Source: Collinsella sp.
GTDB taxonomy: Bacteria; Actinomycetota; Coriobacteriia; Coriobacteriales; Coriobacteriaceae
Direction of reading: 5' to 3'
DNA: 64,000 nt
NCBI GenBank assembly: GCA_018381235.1
Contig: JAGZSF010000002.1
Location: 62,001-126,000 of the forward strand
Positions 1-7,810 of the stretch are shown one piece after another. The notes below the pieces were generated by a model. It was not told the DNA's origin. It was given only the letters and a program-made list of their open reading frames with translations, and ran no database searches. Numbering within the stretch: position 1 is the stretch's first letter; the number at the start of each line of letters is the position of its first letter. The position numbers and the translations under genes are program-made.

Positions 1-272
1 CAGCTCTTGCAGCCGATGCAGTTGTCCTCGTTGACGCCGATGCGATGGTTCTTTGGATCAAAGAACAAGGCGCCCGTAGGACAGGCCTTCGCGCACGGGG
101 CATCCTCGCAGTGATGGCAAGCCACCGGTGCGGAGATCTCGTACGTACGCGTCACGCGCAGGCGCGGCGCGGCGATGTTACCGGGGATGTCGTGCGCCTC
201 GATACACGCCGCCATGCAGGTTTGACACCCGATGCAGCGCGAAGAATCGGCTACGACTCGCTTATTACCCAT
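1..272 (-). CDS. 4Fe-4S dicluster ferredoxin-type protein, 3' end cut by window edge
   Basis: This is the N-terminal 90 residues of an iron-sulfur electron-transfer protein whose 3' end lies outside the window. Cysteines at about residues 13, 16, 19 and 23 form a CxxCxxCxxxC cluster motif. A second set follows at 52, 55, 60 and 64 (CHHCEDAPC then AC-P), and a third motif begins CIGC at 85-88. This is the layout of HycB/HydN/DmsB-like subunits that feed electrons to a catalytic partner such as a molybdenum oxidoreductase or hydrogenase. The start ATG is preceded by GGAGGGAG at good spacing. The partner enzyme is not visible, so the specific complex is unknown. The Mo-uptake and cofactor genes at 13-18 kb make a Mo enzyme plausible, but that is inference. 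Confidence 0.85.
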   Translation of the reverse strand, partial: MGNKRVVADSSRCIGCQTCMAACIEAHDIPGNIAAPRLRVTRTYEISAPVACHHCEDAPCAKACPTGALFFDPKNHRIGVNEDNCIGCKS

Positions 273-698
273 GTTGTTCACTCCCTCCTGAATCCCTTGC
301 CGGAGAGACCCTGTCGACATTGACCCAAGCCGCCCGTGGCCTGGCATCGACGAATCGAATGCATGCGGCGAAACATGCACTCGGTAGAGTTTCTCCAACG
401 ATATACAGGTTAAATATACGCAGTTGCAGGGGGCAAACTTGAGCATAGGCCCTGCAATACGGGTGTATTGCAGGGGTTTTGGCAGGTTGGAATTATTCTC
501 TAGAAGCTATAAAGGTGAGTGTATTACATGCGTACACCTCAGAGATTTTTATGCGCTCTCATTTTGGATGTACTACGCTTGTATTCGTGTTTATGGTTAT
601 CTACTTGAGTGAAATAAAGTAATCGTTATAAGATGCTGATGTATCGGCACATGCCGCATTTGACCGACTATATTGCACGCTCATTAAGGGGGCCAGTG
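273..698. other. Intergenic region with a strong hairpin
   Basis: About 425 bp between the minus-strand Fe-S gene and the plus-strand antitoxin gene. I see no convincing coding sequence. It holds a perfect 11-bp inverted repeat with a four-base loop at 450-475 (arms CCCTGCAATAC), followed on the plus strand by GTTTT. It also holds AATTATTCTCTAGA at 491-504, which resembles half of the palindrome upstream of modA. Promoters for both flanking genes should lie here, but I cannot place them securely. Confidence 0.5.
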
Positions 699-1022
699 AT
701 GTCATCGACTCAAAAAAGAGCCATCCTGCAGGTGCGCATTCGCGAGGAAGACAAGCAGCATGCCGAGCATCTCTACGATGCCATGGGCACATCGCTCGCC
801 GAGGCTGTCCGCTTATTTGTCGCGCAAAGCATTTTGATGCGCAAGCTCCCCTTTCAGCCGGTCGCCGTGCGCTCAAAGGACGGCACCGCCGCCTATGGAT
901 CGCTCAAAGCATATGGTGACCCCAATCGCCGCGCCGAGGAGCGCAATGCCTGGATTGAATACCTAGCCACAGAAAGCGATGAGTCGGTTTTGGGTCCCGA
1001 GGAAGTAGATATCCATGAGTAG
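699..1022 (+). CDS. RelB/DinJ-family antitoxin
   Basis: A 107-residue protein whose first 50 residues match the ribbon-helix-helix DinJ/RelB pattern: ILQVRIREEDKQHAEHLYDA, then a GTSLAEAVRLFV helix and a LPF segment. Such antitoxins bind their own promoter and neutralise a partner RNase. I chose the ATG at 699 rather than an upstream in-frame ATG at 633 because AAGGGGG lies just before it and homology begins there. The gene overlaps the next one by 8 bp (ATGAGTAG), the usual toxin-antitoxin arrangement with coupled translation. The C-terminal half is less conserved and would contact the toxin. Confidence 0.8.
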   Translation: MSSTQKRAILQVRIREEDKQHAEHLYDAMGTSLAEAVRLFVAQSILMRKLPFQPVAVRSKDGTAAYGSLKAYGDPNRRAEERNAWIEYLATESDESVLGPEEVDIHE

Positions 1023-1491
1023 CACCATCATCGACGAGACCGTCATCCTGCGCTACCTGCTTAACGACGACGAGGTCCCGTCACCGCGCGCCGCCAAGGT
1101 CATCGCCACGCGCGCCGCTCGCGTCTACCCCGAGATCATCACACGCGTCGCCGTTACGCTGCGCGACGTCTACAAGGTCCCGCGCGTGGAGATTGCGACG
1201 GCCATGACCAAGCTGCTCGATGACGTCATGGTCGACGAGCCCACCGTTATCGCCCTTGCCATCAAACTCTTTGGCAAGACCCATATGGACTTTACCGACT
1301 GCCTCCTCGCAGCCCGAACCGCCATCTACAACGATGATGTCGTGAGCTTTGGCAAGCCCATCATCCAAGGCATGATCGATTACCGCCGTAAACGCCAAAC
1401 CGTGGCCGACGTTCGCGACCGCGCCGCCGAAGCACGCAGCCGAAGCACCGACTCCACCATCGACAAGCTCCGCCACCAATCCCGCCACTAA
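1015..1491 (+). CDS. PIN-domain VapC-like toxin, possibly degenerate
   Basis: A 158-residue protein with a PIN-like fold by pattern: an N-terminal IIDETVILRYLL strand-helix, a central helix region and MDFTDCLLAA near residue 95. VapC toxins are Mg-dependent RNases that use four acidic residues. Two are visible here, the Asp of IIDE and the Asp of FTDC. The Glu expected near residue 45 appears to be Arg (ITRVAVTL), and the last Asp (usually TFD) is Gly (VSFGKP). The basic C-terminal tail of about 35 residues is extra. The gene overlaps a RelB/DinJ antitoxin rather than a VapB. It may be a weak or non-catalytic toxin; the alignment was made by eye. Confidence 0.65.
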   Translation: MSSTIIDETVILRYLLNDDEVPSPRAAKVIATRAARVYPEIITRVAVTLRDVYKVPRVEIATAMTKLLDDVMVDEPTVIALAIKLFGKTHMDFTDCLLAARTAIYNDDVVSFGKPIIQGMIDYRRKRQTVADVRDRAAEARSRSTDSTIDKLRHQSRH

Positions 1492-1536
1492 CCGACAGGC
1501 AACGGCATCGCCCGCCACTCAGCCCCATCCCTTCTT

Positions 1537-1605
1537 AAGTTGCGGTGAAATAGTTCCTGGATTTAGGCTTATTCGAGCCTTTCAGGAACTATTCCACCGC
1601 AACTT
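1537..1605. repeat. Family A palindromic repeat, copy 1
   Basis: A 69-bp inverted repeat. The outer arms, AAGTTGCGGTGAAATA and its near complement, are shared by four copies in this window. The inner stem here is GTTCCTG/CAGGAAC around a smaller AGGCT/AGCCT hairpin. It lies 46 bp after the PIN gene and could serve as its terminator, with GGTTTTT following. A hairpin with TTAGTGCC/GGCACTAA arms lies directly after it, at about 1624-1645. Confidence 0.85.
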
Positions 1606-1777
1606 TCTGTAAGGGTGGTTTTTAGTGCCGCCGAGGGGCACTAATCAACCGTTTGCCGATATGTTTGGCTACGACTCATGACTCTGACCTGCCCCGTCAA
1701 GCTTTTGGTCAGTTCATGGCAAGGTCAGGCGGGCCAAATATGGGATAGCGTAGTGTCATTCACTCCCCCTCGAGACC

Positions 1778-2785
1778 ATGGGGTCGAAAATGAGTCATGA
1801 TAAACGCTGTACCAAACCGCAATTAGAGCTGTTCTTCCGGTTATTCGAGGCCCATCATGGCGGGCACCTGTTTGTAGCTACCAAAAAATGGGATGAACGC
1901 TGTGCCTACGCGCTCATGCAAAAAGAGATGATTATTCGACTCTACAACCATGTCTACGCTGATCCCGCGTATTGGAATGACCTCGGCGTCGAAGATCGCA
2001 TCTTTCAATTGGCATCCGCTATTGCGGTCGTTGAACCGAATGCCGTGTTTTGTGGAGCAACGGCGGCACTGCTCTATGGCATCGGTTCTGCATATTCGCT
2101 TCTCGACAAGGTACAAGTGCTGTTGCCGCGTTCCACCAGACGCGATATGTACGAATTCGTTGAACACCGACGCTGGCGGCCGGGCGACGTATGGCAGCTC
2201 GGTCCTTTTACGTTAACGAATCCATATCGCACGGTGGTCGACATCGCCCGAACTAACGCTTTTCGATATGCACTAGGCTATGTCGACGGGTTGGCTCGTG
2301 AGTACGGTGTCGAGCGTGAAGAATTGCGTGCATATGCACAAACGAACTGCCGCGGACTGCACGGCATCGCGCGCGCATTTGACGTTTTTGAACACATGGA
2401 TGGCAGATCGGATAACGGTGGAGAATCCGAGGCACGGGCGGCAATGATTCTGGCGGGAGTTGCCGCTCCCGAACTTCAGGTTGAAATCACTCGACCGGGA
2501 AACGCCGGCTATTATTTGGCAGATTACGGCTGGCAGATGCCAAACGGCTCTTGGATGCTGGCTGAGCTGCATGGACTAGGCAAGTTTGAGGACGATGCCC
2601 AAAATGATCCGGAACATACTGCGGCAAAAACCTATCGAGCTGCCCTCGTGCGCGACGCGAACCTGCGTGCCATGGGCCACAACGTCATTCATTTCAAGCT
2701 CTCAGACACCCTCGATGTCAAAGCGTTCGGCTCCATGATGCGCGGCTACGGTATACCAACCACAAAACCCTACACAGACTCCTGA
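1778..2785 (+). CDS. AbiEi-like antitoxin/DUF559-type hypothetical protein
   Basis: A 335-residue soluble protein. The layout recalls actinobacterial AbiEi-type proteins: an N-terminal region, then FCGATAALLYGIGS and a PYRTVVDIAR segment typical of the AbiEi middle domain. A C-terminal segment (MLAELHGLGKFED, then TYRAALVRDANLRAMGHNVIHF) looks like the nuclease-like fold fused to such proteins. No cognate AbiEii toxin lies next to it. Two starts four codons apart (1778 or 1790) are possible, with no strong ribosome site for either. The gene sits alone between two family A palindromes (1537-1605 and 2848-2914), which suggests it may have been acquired as a unit. Family assignment is by pattern only. 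Confidence 0.55.
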   Translation: MGSKMSHDKRCTKPQLELFFRLFEAHHGGHLFVATKKWDERCAYALMQKEMIIRLYNHVYADPAYWNDLGVEDRIFQLASAIAVVEPNAVFCGATAALLYGIGSAYSLLDKVQVLLPRSTRRDMYEFVEHRRWRPGDVWQLGPFTLTNPYRTVVDIARTNAFRYALGYVDGLAREYGVEREELRAYAQTNCRGLHGIARAFDVFEHMDGRSDNGGESEARAAMILAGVAAPELQVEITRPGNAGYYLADYGWQMPNGSWMLAELHGLGKFEDDAQNDPEHTAAKTYRAALVRDANLRAMGHNVIHFKLSDTLDVKAFGSMMRGYGIPTTKPYTDS

Positions 2786-2847
2786 CCGGCTGCCCTCATC
2801 TTCTCGACAACAGAACCCATCATCGACCCAGCCCGCTCGGCCTCAAT

Positions 2848-2914
2848 AAGTTGCGGTGAAATAGTTCCTGGATAACAGCTTTGCCCCCAATCGGGAACTA
2901 TTTCACCGCAACTT
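2848..2914. repeat. Family A palindromic repeat, copy 2
   Basis: A 67-bp inverted repeat with the same outer arms as copy 1. The inner stem is again GTTCC/GGAAC, but the loop is unrelated (ACAGCTTTGCCCCCAAT region). It follows the AbiEi-like gene by about 60 bp, so that gene is bracketed by two copies of the element. Confidence 0.85.
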
Positions 2915-2945
2915 AGGAGGGGATGTGGGGTCCCCGGCATGTATA

Positions 2946-2983
2946 TGAAAACGGCTCTGGCACCAAAAGGAGCCAAAGCCGTT
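2946..2983 (-). terminator. Intrinsic terminator of the tRNA operon
   Basis: On the minus strand a stem of AACGGCT(t)TGGC with GCCA(g)AGCCGTT and a nine-base loop runs directly into TTTTC. It lies 12 bp after the tRNA-Gly CCA end. Confidence 0.8.
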
Positions 2984-2995
2984 AAAGATATCCTA

Positions 2996-3069
2996 TGGAG
3001 CGGGCGACGGGAATCGAACCCGCGTCATCAGCTTGGAAGGCTGGGGTTCTACCATTGAACTACGCCCGC
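2996..3069 (-). tRNA. tRNA-Gly (TCC anticodon)
   Basis: A 74-nt cloverleaf on the minus strand. The acceptor GCGGGCG/CGCCCGC is followed by discriminator T and an encoded CCA. The anticodon stem CCAGC/GCTG(A) carries the loop CTTCCAA (anticodon TCC, reading GGA and GGG), and the T arm contains GGGTTCGATTCCC. It is co-transcribed with tRNA-Pro, six bases upstream. Confidence 0.95.
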
Positions 3070-3075
3070 AAGATA

Positions 3076-3152
3076 TGGTCGGGACGACAGGATTTGAACC
3101 TGCGACATCCTGCTCCCAAAGCAGGCGCGCTACCAAACTGCGCCACGTCCCG
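3076..3152 (-). tRNA. tRNA-Pro (TGG anticodon)
   Basis: A 77-nt cloverleaf on the minus strand. The acceptor CGGGACG/CGTCCCG is followed by discriminator A and an encoded CCA. The anticodon stem CCTGC/GCAGG has the loop TTTGGGA (anticodon TGG), and the T arm has CAGGTTCAAATCCTG. It is the first gene of the two-tRNA operon. Confidence 0.95.
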
Positions 3153-3203
3153 AAGGTGTTGAGCAGCTAAGGTCTAAACCTTGCGTGTCCCAAAGCGAAG
3201 GAA

Positions 3204-3232
3204 ATTATAGGGGAGACTCCCCGCCTGTGCAA
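3204..3232 (-). promoter_or_regulatory. Promoter of the tRNA-Pro/tRNA-Gly operon
   Basis: On the minus strand TTGCAC and a perfect TATAAT are separated by exactly 17 bp, about 50 bp upstream of tRNA-Pro. The spacer contains GGGGAG/CTCCCC dyad symmetry. It begins only 12 bp after the brnQ stop codon. Confidence 0.8.
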
Positions 3233-3243
3233 GCGCAGAAACC

Positions 3244-4602
3244 CTAGCTCCTCGAATGTGCGACAAAACGACTATGGAGCAGGCCGATCACAAATGCCAC
3301 CACGGCAACCGACGCCCACGCGGCACCGATATCCGCCAACGGCAGCGCATCAAACGGCAGCCACGTGCCCCCAAAGAACGCATCGCGGACCGAGGTGATC
3401 ACGCTCTGCACGGCAACCACACCGCCAACCCAGACCCACACCTGCGGATGAGCGTCGCAAAAGCCGTGTACCAAACCCATGAGAACCAGCACGATGGCGA
3501 CGGGATACAAGGCGTTAAGCATGGGCACCGAGAACATAAGGATCACGTCGAGGCCCACGTTGGAGAGCACGCACGAAAACGCCGCGAACACAAAGGCAAG
3601 GATCGCGAAGGGGCGGCGCATGGCCCCCTCGGAAGCCTCCGCTCCCCCTTCAACTACATACGTCTCACAGAAATAGCGCGAGCAGCAGCTAATAAGACCG
3701 ATGCACACGTTCATGCAGGCGAGGAAAAAGATCGCGAAGACCACGACCGTGCCAGCAAGCCCAAAATGCATGGAGGCCGAACGAGCGAGGATGGCAGCGC
3801 CGTTGGTGGCATCGGGCATAACCGTGCCGAGTTGCATTCCGGCAAGCGCCAGGCCGCAGTAGATGATGGCCATGAGCACGCCGGCGATCACACCCGAACG
3901 CGAGATCTCGAAGGCCACGCGCCTATCGTCGGTAACGCCCAACTCGTGGATGGTCTCGGCGATGATGATGCCGAAGGCGAGCGACGCGAGCAGGTCCATG
4001 GTCTGATAGCCAGTCAAAAAGCCCTGCACGGCGGCGCCTGCATCGTAGGGAGCCTGAGGCGCGGCAGCCGGTCCCAGTGGCGAGACCACGGCGGCACCCA
4101 CGACCAACACGATGAGCACAATGAGCGCGGGGCCCGTAATGCGGCCGAGCACGCGCGTGATGACACCCGGGCGCAGCGTGAGAGCAAACGCGACGACAAA
4201 GAAGCCAACGGCAAACACCAGGCGAGCCGTGCCAAGCGAAACGCCCTCGGGCAGCAGCGGCACCAGCATCTCGAAGGCCGTGGAGCTCGTACGCGGAATG
4301 GCCAGGCACGGGCCGATGGCCATATACACCGCCGCAACAAAGAACTCACCGAACTTGGGGTGCACGCGGCCGGCAAGCTCGCGCGCCGTTCCGGCAAGCG
4401 CCACGGCGATAAAGCCCATGACGGGCAGGCCGATGGCGGCGATGAGAAAGCCGAGCATGGCGACCGGCGTGGCTGAACCTGCTTGCAGCGCCAGCAGTGG
4501 CGGAATGATAAGGTTGCCGGCGCCAAAGAGCATCGAGAACAGGGCGATGCCGACGGTAACGACATGGTCGGAGCGCAGACCACGCGAGGCGGATGAGGCC
4601 AT
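3244..4602 (-). CDS. brnQ: Branched-chain amino acid transporter BrnQ (LIVCS family)
   Basis: A 452-residue integral membrane protein with about 12 hydrophobic segments. It begins with the family signature FSMLFGAGNLIIPP near residue 25, and has IGPCLAIPRTSSTAFE near residue 105 and PMLNALYPVAIVLVLMGL near the C-terminus. LIVCS carriers import leucine, isoleucine and valine, coupled to Na+ or H+. I prefer the ATG at 4602 over an in-frame GTG two codons earlier because AAAGG then has about 7 bp spacing. The gene stands alone: a terminator separates it from the selenium operon upstream, and a tRNA promoter follows its stop. Confidence 0.93.
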   Translation of the reverse strand: MASSASRGLRSDHVVTVGIALFSMLFGAGNLIIPPLLALQAGSATPVAMLGFLIAAIGLPVMGFIAVALAGTARELAGRVHPKFGEFFVAAVYMAIGPCLAIPRTSSTAFEMLVPLLPEGVSLGTARLVFAVGFFVVAFALTLRPGVITRVLGRITGPALIVLIVLVVGAAVVSPLGPAAAPQAPYDAGAAVQGFLTGYQTMDLLASLAFGIIIAETIHELGVTDDRRVAFEISRSGVIAGVLMAIIYCGLALAGMQLGTVMPDATNGAAILARSASMHFGLAGTVVVFAIFFLACMNVCIGLISCCSRYFCETYVVEGGAEASEGAMRRPFAILAFVFAAFSCVLSNVGLDVILMFSVPMLNALYPVAIVLVLMGLVHGFCDAHPQVWVWVGGVVAVQSVITSVRDAFFGGTWLPFDALPLADIGAAWASVAVVAFVIGLLHSRFVAHSRS

Positions 4603-4623
4603 AGACACACCTTTCGGGTCGAA

Positions 4624-4655
4624 ACAAAAACGGGACGGGCAAAAGACCCGTCCCG
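4624..4655 (-). terminator. Intrinsic terminator of the selenium/reductase operon
   Basis: On the minus strand a perfect 9-bp stem, CGGGACGGG/CCCGTCCCG with a seven-base loop, is followed by TTTTTGTTT. It sits just after the cysteine desulfurase stop codon and marks the 3' end of the eight-gene operon. Confidence 0.9.
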
Positions 4656-4669
4656 CAAGTATATACGCT

Positions 4670-5809
4670 CTAGCAGGCTAAATCGCGCAAAGCGTCAATC
4701 GCGGTGTCGACTTCCTCGTCCGTGTTGAAATACCCAAACGAGAAGCGAACGACACCCTGACGCTCGGTCCCCAGCGCACGGTGCATGAGCGGGGCGCAAT
4801 GGGCGCCGGGGCGCGTCGCAATCCCCCACCCTTGCATGAGTGCATCCGAGATCTCGGCAGAGTCGATATCGCCCACGTTGAGCGAGACGATCGCCGAGCG
4901 CGTCGGTTGGCCAAAGGCACCATAGAGCTTAATCCCCGGAATCTCGCGCACACCGGCAAGGAAGCGATCAGCGAGCGCACGCTCGTGGGCAGCAATCGCC
5001 TCGACCCCACCCTGGGCCTCGATAAAGTCGAGACCAGCGGAAAGGCCGGCGATACCGTGGCCGTTGAGCGTGCCCGCCTCAAGGCGCGTGGGCCACTCAA
5101 GCGGCTGCAACGCATCGAAACTGTGCACGCCCGTGCCGCCCATGGCCCACGGCGCCACGTCAATGCCCTCTGCTACGGCCAGGCCGCCGGTCCCCTGCGG
5201 ACCCATGAGCCCCTTGTGGCCGGTAAAGCACACCACGTCGAGCCCCATGGCCTGCATATCGATATGCACCGTGCCGACAGACTGCGAGGCGTCGACGATC
5301 GCCAGCGCGCCGGCCGCATGCGCGATGGCAGCCACACGCGAAACGTCGACCGCGTTGCCGGTCACGTTGGAGGCATGCGTCACCACCACGGCGCGCGTAC
5401 CCGGCGTGACAAGCCGCTCGAGTTCGTCGTAGTCGAGCACACCGTTAACGTCACAGCCCGCATGCTCAACGGTCACACCCCGTTCCGCTGCCAGGCGGTT
5501 GAGCGGACGCAGTACGGAGTTGTGCTCGAGCACCGTTGTGACCACATGGTCGCCGGGGCGCACCACCCCGTTGATGGCGGTGTTGAGCGCCGCCGTGGAG
5601 TTGGGCGTAAAGCACACATGGTCCGCCCTCGGGCAACCCAAAAGGCGCGCGAGCTTGGCACGGCAGCCGTGGATGGTACGCGCCGCGTCGAGCGCACCCG
5701 ACGTGGCGCCGCGCCCGGCATTGCCGAGCGAGCACATCGCCTGCGTCACGGCATCGATGACCGTCTGCGGCTTGTGCATGGTCGTCGCTGCGTTATCCAG
5801 GTAGATCAT
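4670..5809 (-). CDS. Cysteine desulfurase family protein (selenium-associated, EF2568-like)
   Basis: A 379-residue class V aminotransferase fold enzyme that uses PLP. Features: MIYLDNAATT at the N-terminus, CFTPNSTAALN, the PLP-binding Lys in TGHKGLMGPQGTG near residue 200, and a C-terminal loop RPGAHCAPLMHRALGT whose Cys would carry the persulfide or selenide. The sequence resembles the desulfurase subfamily found beside selD, yedF and DUF3343 in selenium-dependent molybdenum hydroxylase clusters. Its likely role is to mobilise S or Se from cysteine or selenocysteine. The start overlaps the DUF3343 stop codon (ATGA), so translation is coupled. It is the last gene of the operon. Confidence 0.88.
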   Translation of the reverse strand: MIYLDNAATTMHKPQTVIDAVTQAMCSLGNAGRGATSGALDAARTIHGCRAKLARLLGCPRADHVCFTPNSTAALNTAINGVVRPGDHVVTTVLEHNSVLRPLNRLAAERGVTVEHAGCDVNGVLDYDELERLVTPGTRAVVVTHASNVTGNAVDVSRVAAIAHAAGALAIVDASQSVGTVHIDMQAMGLDVVCFTGHKGLMGPQGTGGLAVAEGIDVAPWAMGGTGVHSFDALQPLEWPTRLEAGTLNGHGIAGLSAGLDFIEAQGGVEAIAAHERALADRFLAGVREIPGIKLYGAFGQPTRSAIVSLNVGDIDSAEISDALMQGWGIATRPGAHCAPLMHRALGTERQGVVRFSFGYFNTDEEVDTAIDALRDLAC

Positions 5810-6057
5810 CGCACGACCTCCCACATATCAATCACGGTATAGCCCTCGGTGGGAACGCCCGCCGCGGTAAGCTCGCTGCGCAGCAGCTCCTCATCGGCAG
5901 GCAACGCCTTCCACGCCAGACCGCAGCCGGCAGCGACCTCCCCGGGCACGGGAATCGTTCGCCCGGGAAGACCGCGCTCAATGCACAGGGTCTCGCACCC
6001 CATGGCGGCCGCCGTGGTGGGAAACGTGATGACAAGCGCCGGGCGCTTCTCCCTCAT
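5806..6057 (-). CDS. DUF3343 protein, putative Se/S carrier
   Basis: An 83-residue protein matching DUF3343: ALVITFPTTAAAMGCETLC, then GRTIPVPGEVAAGCGLAW, with conserved Cys residues and the PVP...GCGL motif. The family is proposed to shuttle selenium or sulfur and occurs almost only next to selD/yedF/cysteine desulfurase genes. I chose the ATG at 6057, with TTGGAG upstream, over a TTG five codons earlier. It lies 19 bp after yedF and overlaps the desulfurase start by four bases. Role is inferred from family and context. Confidence 0.85.
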   Translation of the reverse strand: MREKRPALVITFPTTAAAMGCETLCIERGLPGRTIPVPGEVAAGCGLAWKALPADEELLRSELTAAGVPTEGYTVIDMWEVVR

Positions 6058-6076
6058 GGCAACTCCAACCAATACG

Positions 6077-6703
6077 CTACGGGCGCACGACGCGCACGGC
6101 CTGCTCCATCTTCTCCACGATCACGTACATGTTGGTGACCTCGCCTACTGCAAGCTGGTCCTTAATGCCATAGTGGTCGAGGCAGGTGCCACAGGTGAGA
6201 ATCTCGACACCCTGCTCGGCCAGACCCTTCAGGTCATCGAGCACCGGCGAGCCCTCGACGGTGAGCTTGGCGCCGCCGTTGTAGAACAGCATGGTCGCGG
6301 GCAGCTCCTCCTGCTGCGTCACGGCAAAGATGAAGGCCTTCATGAGCTTGTGGCCCAGCTCGTCGTCGCCACGGCCCATGCAGTCGGTGTAGACGGAAAT
6401 GACGAGCTTGCCCTCGCCGGCGCTGGCATCACAGAAGGCAGCGCCATCCTGCTCGGGATCGGCCACGGCAACGGCGCCAGAGGTCGCCACGGTCACGTGC
6501 CACTCGGCGTCAGAAACCTTCTCGACCGAGGCCGTGCAGCCCTTCTCCTGCGCCATCTTGGAGATGTTCTTGACGGCGGTCTCGTTATCGACCGAGGTCA
6601 CGACGGTGCCCTCGCCATCGAGCTGCTTCAGGGCTTTGAGCGTCTTGACGACGGGCAGAGGGCAGGCATCGCCCATGGCATTGACTTCAATTTTGGTAGA
6701 CAT
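6077..6703 (-). CDS. yedF: Selenium-metabolism protein YedF (TusA-DsrE fusion)
   Basis: A 208-residue two-domain protein. Residues 1-75 form a TusA-like domain with the sulfur- or selenium-carrier motif DACPLPVVKT, and residues 95-208 form a DsrE-like domain (LVISVYTDCMGRGDDELG, MLFYNGGAKL, LTCGTCLDHYGIKDQLAVG). YedF partners SelD in selenium trafficking, supplying or protecting activated Se. AAAGGA precedes the ATG. It is 57 bp downstream of selD and 19 bp upstream of the DUF3343 gene, within one operon. Confidence 0.93.
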   Translation of the reverse strand: MSTKIEVNAMGDACPLPVVKTLKALKQLDGEGTVVTSVDNETAVKNISKMAQEKGCTASVEKVSDAEWHVTVATSGAVAVADPEQDGAAFCDASAGEGKLVISVYTDCMGRGDDELGHKLMKAFIFAVTQQEELPATMLFYNGGAKLTVEGSPVLDDLKGLAEQGVEILTCGTCLDHYGIKDQLAVGEVTNMYVIVEKMEQAVRVVRP

Positions 6704-6760
6704 AGCTTTTCCTTTCGAATAAATCGTTTTAGAACGGTACATGGCTCAATAAACGTGTCG

Positions 6761-7810
6761 TTAACGGACAACGCGGACCGCAGGACCGCCCGGCTCCGCC
6801 TCGCACACGCGCCCGACAACGGCGGCAACGCGCCCCTCGGCATGCAAACGACGCGCAAGCTCATCCACGTCCACCGCGGGCGCCGCAATAAGCAAGCCGC
6901 CCGAGGTCTGCGGATCGTACAGCGCATCCAACATGCCCGGCTCCAGGTCCTCGTCGGCAGCCGCACGCGGGTCAAAGAAGTCCTGGTTGCGGTAGGAGCC
7001 CGCGGGAATAATGCCCAGGCGCGCCATGTCGAGCACCTGGTCAAAGAGCGGTACCGCTCCCGACGTAAGTTCGATCTGCACGCCCGAGCCCTCGGCCATC
7101 TCGCACGCATGCCCGATCAGACCAAAGCCCGTAATGTCGGTGCAGCCGTGAAGCTCGAGTCCCTCGGCCAAACGAATCGGGGCCTCGTTGAGGGTGCGCA
7201 TCGAGTCGAACATCGGACCAGCCTCGTCCTGCTCGATAAGCTCGCCCTTAATGGCCGTGGTGATGATGCCCGAGCCGATCGCCTTGGTCAGCAGCAGGAC
7301 ATCGCCCACGCGCGCACCGCTATTGGCGAGCATGCGATCGAGCGCGACAAAGCCGCTCACGGACAGGCCGTACTTGGGCTCGTCGTCGTTGATGGTGTGG
7401 CCGCCCGCGATGGTGCAGCCGGCCTCAACGCACTTGTCGGCGCCGCCCGCCAGAATCTGACCGGCAACCTCGACGCCCAGGCAGCTCGGAATGCACAGCA
7501 GGTTCATGGCATGGCTCGGCCGCCCGCCCATGGCGTAGATGTCCGACAGTGAGTTTGCCGCGGCAATCTGGCCAAACAGGAACGGGTCGTCGACCATCGG
7601 TGGGAAGAAGTCGATGGACTGCACGAGCCCCAGGTTCTCCCCTACGCGGAAGACACTCGCATCGTCGGAGGTATCGAACCCCACGAGCAGATTGTCGTTA
7701 TGCACATTGGGCAAGTCGCCCAGGACCTGGGCGAGGGCTCCGGGAGCCAACTTAGCGGCTCAACCGCTCGCGGCCGTCATGGATGTGAGCCTCATGGTGT
7801 CCTTAGCCAT
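6761..7810 (-). CDS. selD: Selenophosphate synthetase SelD, Sec-containing (TGA at codon 17)
   Basis: Makes selenophosphate from selenide and ATP for selenocysteine and selenium cofactors. Reading from ATG at 7810 gives 16 residues, then TGA at 7760-7762, then a continuous frame to 6761, 349 residues in all. The TGA falls exactly where SelD carries its active-site Cys or Sec: RLTSMTAASG-U-AAKLAP, followed by QVLGDLP and the conserved D residues of FDTSDDASVF. The remainder is full-length and well conserved (IGSGIITTA, DITGFGLIGHACEMA, DPQTSGGLL). A simple ORF search would truncate it. GGAAGGGGG precedes the ATG, and the first 8 bp overlap the glycosyltransferase stop. A GC-rich hairpin follows the TGA; I cannot certify it as a bacterial SECIS element. 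Confidence 0.9.

Noticed and set aside
5849..7552. Very long plus-strand frame (567 residues) over selD/yedF/desulfurase
   Set aside because: It is the complement of well-supported genes. The same applies to long frames opposite brnQ (3256-4476), the reductases (11168-12742), rpsA (27154-28605), the aminopeptidase (40552-42330) and ftsZ (60456-61916).
7760..7762. Nonsense mutation making selD a pseudogene
   Set aside because: The TGA lies exactly at the Sec/Cys active-site codon, with conserved sequence on both sides and an intact downstream frame.
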